Of a stretch of 9,092 nt of DNA, positions 5,747 through 9,092 are shown piece by piece (within the stretch, counting starts at the first letter, position 1; each line of letters begins with the position of its first letter). The stretch spans positions 1 through 9,092 of the forward strand of contig JACPCT010000185.1 of assembly GCA_016184445.1 (NCBI GenBank). Reading direction: 5' to 3'. Origin of the DNA: Candidatus Tectimicrobiota bacterium (lineage in GTDB: Bacteria; UBA8248). A program made the translations under genes and the position numbers. The notes under the pieces were generated by a model that saw nothing but the letters and a program-made list of their open reading frames with translations, did not search any database and was not told the origin of the DNA.

Positions 5747-7205
5747 TCAGCTCCCCTCGGCCAGCTTGGGGGGCCTCACGCTCCGGTTCACGTAGTATTG
5801 CTGGGCGATGGAGAGGACGTTGTTCACGAGCCAGTAGATCACCAGCCCCACCGGGACGGGATAGTAGATGAACATGCCCGTGAAGACGACGGGCATGAAC
5901 ATCATCATCTTCGCCTGGGTGGGGTCGCCCGGGGTGGGCGTCATCTTCTGCTGGAGGAACATCGAGGCGCCCATCAGGATGGTGTAGACGTGGTAGGGCT
6001 CCTGGACCGAGAGGTCGTGCACCCACCCGAAGAAGGGCGCCTGGCGCAGCTCGATGGAGACCAGCAGCGCCTCGTAGAGCCCGAAGAAGACTGGGATCTG
6101 GATGACCATGGGCAGGCAGCCCATCATCGGGTTCACCTTGTGCTCCCGGTAGAGGGCCATGACCTGCTCGTTGAGCTTCCCCCGGTCGTCCTTGTAGAGG
6201 GTGCGCAGCTGCTCCATGCGCGGCTGGAGCTTCTGCATCTCCTTCATGTTCCTCATGCTCAGGTGGGTGAGCGGGTAGAAGATGATCTTCACGAGGACGG
6301 TGAGCAGGATGATGGCCACGCCCCAGTTGCCCGAAACGGCGTAGAGCGCCCGCAGCACCGCCATCAGGGGCCGTGAGATGAAGGCGAACATGCCGTAGTC
6401 GAGCGCGTCCTCCAGGTTCACCTTCAGGGCGGCCAGGCGCTCGGTCTCCTTGGGGCCCGCGTAGAAGTCGAGCCTCGCCTCCCCGCCCGCCAGGGGCACC
6501 ACCACGGCGTACTCCTTCGCGCGCCCCTCTTTCTCGCGCAGGAGGTGCGTCTCGGCGCCCTGGGTGCCGCCGCGCGGGACGAGCGCGGCCAGGAAGTGCT
6601 TGGACTGGAGCGCCGTCCAGCGCACGTCCGCCTTGTGCGCGACGGGCTTGCCCGCCTCGGGGGCGTCGTAGAGGAGCTTCTTCCCCACGTAGCTCATGGG
6701 GCCCTCGATCACGCCCCCGTAGGTGTTGCCGTCGCTCCCCCCGGCCTCGGGGCCCAGGGCGATCCCGATGGGGCCCTGGGCGCCCTCCACCCTCACCCGC
6801 AGGCCGCCGGCGTAGCTGCCGTGGCGGAAGCTGAGGGTCTTCTCGGCCGCGAGCCCCTCGGGGCCGCGGTAGAGGAAGCGGACCTCGCCCTGGGGCTTGC
6901 CGGGGCTGAGCGCGAGCGCCGCGGTTGGTGAACTCATAGACCGCCACCCCCACGTCCACCCGGACGCGCTCCTCCTTCTCGGCCGCGACGCCCGGGGCGG
7001 GCGGCCGGGGCCCGGCGGGCTGGGGCGCCGGGGCGATGGGGGCGACGGGGGCGGGCGGCCGCTGGACCGCCTCCTGCTTCTGGGCCGCCTGCTGGGCCTG
7101 CTTCTCGCGGAGCCGCTTCTCCTCGATGGGGCGGAGGATGAGGTACTGCCACACGAGAAGGACCGCGAGCGAGAGCGCGGCGGCGATGATGGCGTTGCGT
7201 TCCAT
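5747..7205 (-). CDS. yidC: Membrane protein insertase YidC, reading frame broken near 6905-6925
   Basis: YidC inserts and folds inner-membrane proteins, alone or with SecYEG. The start ATG at 7205 has GGAGA upstream. The first ~97 residues hold TM1 (about 4-23), a Pro/Ala linker (49-72) and the beginning of the periplasmic domain (VYEFTNRGA). The rest is in another frame: EVRFLYRGPEGL and KTLSFRHGSY continue the periplasmic domain, and from about 6390 to 5770 the Oxa1/Alb3 insertase core is complete, with GNWGVAIILLTVLVKIIFYPL, LSMRNMKEMQ, VNPMMGCLPMVIQIPVFFGLY, ELRQAPFFGWVHDLS and the last helices. Joining the parts gives about 485 residues against a usual ~540. About 50 residues between TNRGA and EVRF seem absent, which fits an out-of-frame deletion of 3n+2 bases at a GCGCTCGCGCTC repeat. 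Since YidC is essential, an assembly or read error is likely. Confidence 0.9.
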
Positions 7206-7228
7206 TCAGGGGTCTCCGCCTGAGCGCG

Positions 7229-7513
7229 TCAGGGGACGGGGTCCTCCCCGCCGGGGTGAAACGGGTGGCAACGGCCGATCCGGCGGAGGGAGAGCCACAG
7301 CGCCCTGTGGGGCGGGTGGCGGCGGAAAGCCTCCATCGCGTATCGCGAGCACGTGGGCTCGAAGCGGCAGTGCCCGGGCAACAGGGGCGATATCAGCAGC
7401 TGGTACGCCCGGATGAGGACCATGGCGGCGCGGGCCAAGAGCCCGGCGAGGAGGCCGCGCCGCGCCTCACCGCTCCGGCCGGCCCAGCGCGTCCCGCAAA
7501 GCTCCTTCCACAT
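7229..7513 (-). CDS. yidD: Membrane protein insertion efficiency factor YidD
   Basis: YidD is a small cytoplasmic-face, membrane-associated protein that helps YidC-dependent insertion. The family core is complete: [15 protein letters not shown] (33-47), [14 protein letters not shown] (49-62), [13 protein letters not shown] (77-89) and the DPVP end. The gene sits between rnpA and yidC as in most bacteria. With the ATG at 7513 the protein is 94 residues and overlaps rnpA by 47 bases; relatives are usually about 70-85 residues, so a later start is possible, such as TTG at 7438 or ATG at 7423, but neither has a clear Shine-Dalgarno. Coupling to rnpA translation is likely whichever start is used. 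Confidence 0.93.
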   Translation of the reverse strand: MWKELCGTRWAGRSGEARRGLLAGLLARAAMVLIRAYQLLISPLLPGHCRFEPTCSRYAMEAFRRHPPHRALWLSLRRIGRCHPFHPGGEDPVP

Positions 7514-7808
7514 CGTTCAGGCCCGCCTCCGCAAGAGGCCCTTTCGCCACCGCGACCATGTCCAAGCCGGGCGGGAGGGCCGGGCGCAGCCGCCGGAAGG
7601 CCTCGCGGAGCAGCCGCTTGGCGCGGTTGCGCCTCACCGCGTCCCCGGCGCTGCGCGAGGCGATGACGCCCAGGCGGGCGGCGGCCCCCTCGGTCGGCAG
7701 AACGTGGAGGGTGAAAAGGGGATTGCGCCGCTTCCGGCCCTTGCGCAGAACGAGCGCGAACTCCGCCCCGCGGCGGATCCGCATCTGCGGCCGGAATTTC
7801 TGGCTCAA
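7467..7808 (-). CDS. rnpA: Ribonuclease P protein component
   Basis: This is the 113-residue protein subunit of RNase P, which binds the catalytic RNA and helps 5' maturation of tRNA precursors. The RNR signature is clear in [15 protein letters not shown] (59-73), and the chain is rich in Arg and Lys as expected; [10 protein letters not shown] (47-56) forms the strand leading into it. The start is taken as TTG at 7808 because GGAGG lies nine bases before it, while the first in-frame ATG (7784) has no such site and would cut the usual N-terminal stretch. The Shine-Dalgarno is inside a perfect 18-base palindrome, which may affect translation. It follows rpmH by 38 bases, the nearly universal bacterial arrangement. 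Confidence 0.95.
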   Translation of the reverse strand: MSQKFRPQMRIRRGAEFALVLRKGRKRRNPLFTLHVLPTEGAAARLGVIASRSAGDAVRRNRAKRLLREAFRRLRPALPPGLDMVAVAKGPLAEAGLNDVEGALRDALGRPER

Positions 7809-7813
7809 CGGCC

Positions 7814-7831
7814 CGTCCCTCCGGAGGGACG
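7814..7831. repeat. Palindrome covering the rnpA ribosome binding site
   Basis: CGTCCCTCCGGAGGGACG is a perfect 18-base palindrome between rpmH and rnpA. On the minus strand its GGAGG (7822-7818) is the only Shine-Dalgarno for rnpA and would be paired in a hairpin. It could lower rnpA translation relative to rpmH. A loop would have to open at the central CCGG, so the real stem is about seven pairs. Confidence 0.7.
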
Positions 7832-7846
7832 AAACGAACCGCCCCC

Positions 7847-7987
7847 TCAGCCGGAAGTGGTCAGGCGCTTGCGCCCCTTCGCCCGGCGGCGCCTGACCAC
7901 GTTCTGGCCGCCAGCGGTCTTCATTCTCCGGCGGAAACCGTGGGTCTTCACCCTCTTATTCCGATTCGGCTGATACGTCCGCTTCAC
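7847..7987 (-). CDS. rpmH: 50S ribosomal protein L34
   Basis: A 46-residue, very basic protein of the large ribosomal subunit, of the usual length for L34. [20 protein letters not shown] (2-21), [10 protein letters not shown] (22-31) and the basic [15 protein letters not shown] end match the family nearly throughout. The start is GTG at 7987 (CGACGTGAAG), fixed by the conserved MKRTYQPN N-terminus; no strong Shine-Dalgarno is seen close to it. It is the first gene of the leftward operon and lies just inside a good sigma-70-type promoter. Confidence 0.97.
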   Translation of the reverse strand: MKRTYQPNRNKRVKTHGFRRRMKTAGGQNVVRRRRAKGRKRLTTSG

Positions 7988-8073
7988 GTCGCGTGGGCCC
8001 CATCTCCCCGCCGGGCATGGCCCGGGGGTGCGAAATCCCGGCCATCGCCGGCTGCCTGGAAAAAACCGCGCCT

Positions 8074-8102
8074 ACCTTAGCCTTGTGGCACCCCCCTGTC
8101 AA
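8074..8102 (-). promoter_or_regulatory. Sigma-70-type promoter of the rpmH-rnpA-yidD-yidC operon
   Basis: The minus strand has a perfect -35 TTGACA (8102-8097), a 17-base spacer and TAAGGT (8079-8074) as -10, which keeps the most conserved T, A and final T. Transcription would begin about 80 bases before rpmH, leaving a leader of that length. It is the best promoter match I see in the window. Confidence 0.65.
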
Positions 8103-8155
8103 GAACCCCGGCGGACCCGGCGGGCACACTCCTAGCGCTTCCTGGAGGACGCCTG

Positions 8156-8376
8156 TTACTCACAGAAAATCAGGGGCGTGCAAAAAATTTTGCACTTTCT
8201 TGTGGAAAAGACTTGCGCCGGGCTGGCCAGTTGTGGAAATCTTCTTCCGTCCGACACTCATTCCGCCCCTTGGACCCTCTGTTCGAGGGGGGACTCGCGC
8301 GCCGGGTGTGTCCTTTTCGCATCCTTGGTCCGGCTTTTTTCCTACGGCGGCCGCCTTATGCAAGATCTGTGGACAA
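8156..8376. other. Candidate oriC / DnaA-box cluster between rpmH and dnaA
   Basis: The gene-free stretch 7988-8357 lies between divergent rpmH and dnaA, a place where many bacteria keep oriC. Boxes close to the DnaA consensus TGTGGATAA are TGTGGAAAA (8201-8209, one mismatch), TGTGGAAAT (8232-8240, two), TGTGGACAA (8368-8376, one, inside the start of dnaA) and, in the other orientation, TTACTCACA (8156-8164, two). They lie next to the most AT-rich patch of this spacer, with an inverted repeat at 8178-8195 and a T6 run at 8335-8340. The boxes are few and imperfect, so this could be only an autoregulatory dnaA control region, with the true origin elsewhere. No clear dnaA promoter was found. Confidence 0.45.
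8178..8195. repeat. Inverted repeat GTGCAAAA-AA-TTTTGCAC
   Basis: Perfect 8-base arms separated by AA, five bases before the best DnaA-like box. This is AT-rich in an otherwise GC-rich spacer, so it may be an unwinding element, a regulator site, or part of the dnaA promoter region. Confidence 0.7.
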
Positions 8377-9092
8377 AGTGCCTGGCGCGGGTCCGCGAAG
8401 AAGTTTCCCCCCAGGCCTTTGATCGGTGGTTCTCCGGGACGCGCCCGGTCGGCCGGGAGGGGGGCGCCCTCACTGTCGAGGCCCCGGACCCTTTCTCGCT
8501 GGACACCCTGCGGACCCGCTACAGCGGCCTGGTTGAGGCCATCCTTCAGCAGGAGGGCGGGCAGGAGCTCTCCCTCCGCTGGGCGGCGGCCGCCAACGGC
8601 GCCGCCCCGCCGCCGGCCTTGCGCCCCGCGCCCGCCGCTCCGGCCGCCGCGCCCGTCCCCGCGAAGCCCGACTTCCTCAACCCGAAGTACACCTTCGGCA
8701 CCTTCGTGGTCGGCGGCTCCAACGAGTTCGCCCACGCGTGCGCGCTGCGGGTGGCCGAGGCTCCCGGCCGCAGCCTCAACCCGCTCTTCTTCTACGGCGG
8801 CGTCGGGCTGGGGAAGACCCACCTCCTCCACGCCATCGCCCACCGCTTCCTGGAGGCCCAGCCCGGGGCACGGGTGCACTACACCTCGTCCGAGAATTTC
8901 ATCAACGAGCTCATCTCCTCCCTCCAGCACAACCGCATGGCGGAGTTCCGCAGCAAGTACCGCAAGATCGACGCCTTCCTGGTGGACGACGTGCAGTTCA
9001 TCGCCGGCAAGGAGCGCACCCAGGAGGAATTCTTCTTCACCTTCAACGCGCTCTACGAGACGGGCAAGCAGATCGTCATCACCAGCGACAAG
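8358..9092 (+). CDS. dnaA: Chromosomal replication initiator DnaA, 5' part
   Basis: The first 245 codons of DnaA, open at the window end. DnaA binds oriC and melts it in its ATP form. Domain I (residues ~1-75) begins [17 protein letters not shown], as in the family, followed by an Ala/Pro-rich linker (domain II, ~76-104) and then domain III with [18 protein letters not shown] (110-127), Walker A GGVGLGKT (147-154), the initiator-specific [11 protein letters not shown] (175-185), Walker B FLVDDVQF (207-214) and the sensor-1 region VITSDK at the end. The ATG at 8358 fits the conserved N-terminus but has only a weak upstream site (GGCGG); a TTG at 8325 is in frame but less likely. A DnaA-like box lies within codons 4-7, suggesting autoregulation. 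Confidence 0.98.
   Translation, partial: MQDLWTKCLARVREEVSPQAFDRWFSGTRPVGREGGALTVEAPDPFSLDTLRTRYSGLVEAILQQEGGQELSLRWAAAANGAAPPPALRPAPAAPAAAPVPAKPDFLNPKYTFGTFVVGGSNEFAHACALRVAEAPGRSLNPLFFYGGVGLGKTHLLHAIAHRFLEAQPGARVHYTSSENFINELISSLQHNRMAEFRSKYRKIDAFLVDDVQFIAGKERTQEEFFFTFNALYETGKQIVITSDK

Noticed and set aside
3695..6376. An 893-codon open frame on the plus strand
   Set aside because: It runs antisense through four recognised genes and is a GC-rich shadow with repetitive Gly/Pro/Arg/His composition.
4587..7205. A single 872-residue protein read from the yidC start to the MauE-like stop
   Set aside because: Only its first ~97 and last ~158 residues are meaningful; the middle is out-of-frame translation of the yidC core and the DsbA-like gene.
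8160..8930. A 256-codon open frame on the minus strand opposite dnaA
   Set aside because: dnaA is unmistakable on the plus strand; this frame has no family resemblance and crosses the origin spacer.
1..9092. CRISPR arrays, tRNA or rRNA genes, insertion sequences
   Set aside because: No regularly spaced repeats, no tRNA-like cloverleaf, no rRNA segment and no transposase motifs were seen on either strand.

Overview
The window is a GC-rich bacterial chromosome segment around the dnaA end of the replication-origin neighbourhood. The gene order dnaA (+) facing away from rpmH-rnpA-yidD-yidC (-) is the classical origin-proximal arrangement of many Gram-negative bacteria. YidC is of the long type, with an N-terminal periplasmic domain, which fits a diderm. 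The taxon cannot be fixed from sequence alone; a deltaproteobacterium-like or other uncultured GC-rich lineage is plausible. An in-frame UGA in a CxxC-type motif, followed by a good bacterial SECIS hairpin, suggests that the organism decodes selenocysteine.

Layout from right to left: the dnaA 5' part (8358-9092, cut by the window); an intergenic region (7988-8357) with a promoter for the leftward operon and a candidate oriC or DnaA-box cluster; then a tight leftward operon rpmH, rnpA, yidD, yidC, a DsbA-like selenoprotein, a MauE/DoxX-like membrane protein, and a very unusual protein that joins a FliG C-terminal-like domain to two MotA cytoplasmic-loop-like repeats. Junctions in this operon are short or overlapping. 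The yidC reading frame is broken near 6905-6925 and seems to lack about 50 residues of its periplasmic domain, through either a real lesion or an assembly error.

The left third (1-3390) holds two homologous short-chain dehydrogenases (2628-3389 complete; 1-482 cut by the window edge). They flank a visibly less GC-rich island with a small unknown gene translationally coupled to dcd (dCTP deaminase), followed by pyrF (OMP decarboxylase). Dcd and PyrF both act in pyrimidine nucleotide metabolism. The two SDR genes share about 92% nucleotide identity over the only part of copy 1 downstream of codon ~88 that is visible, and diverge abruptly upstream, suggesting recombination or gene conversion.

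The most notable items are the selenocysteine DsbA-like protein with its SECIS and MauE-like partner, and the soluble FliG-C/MotA-loop/MotA-loop protein in the yidC operon, an architecture I do not recognise as described.
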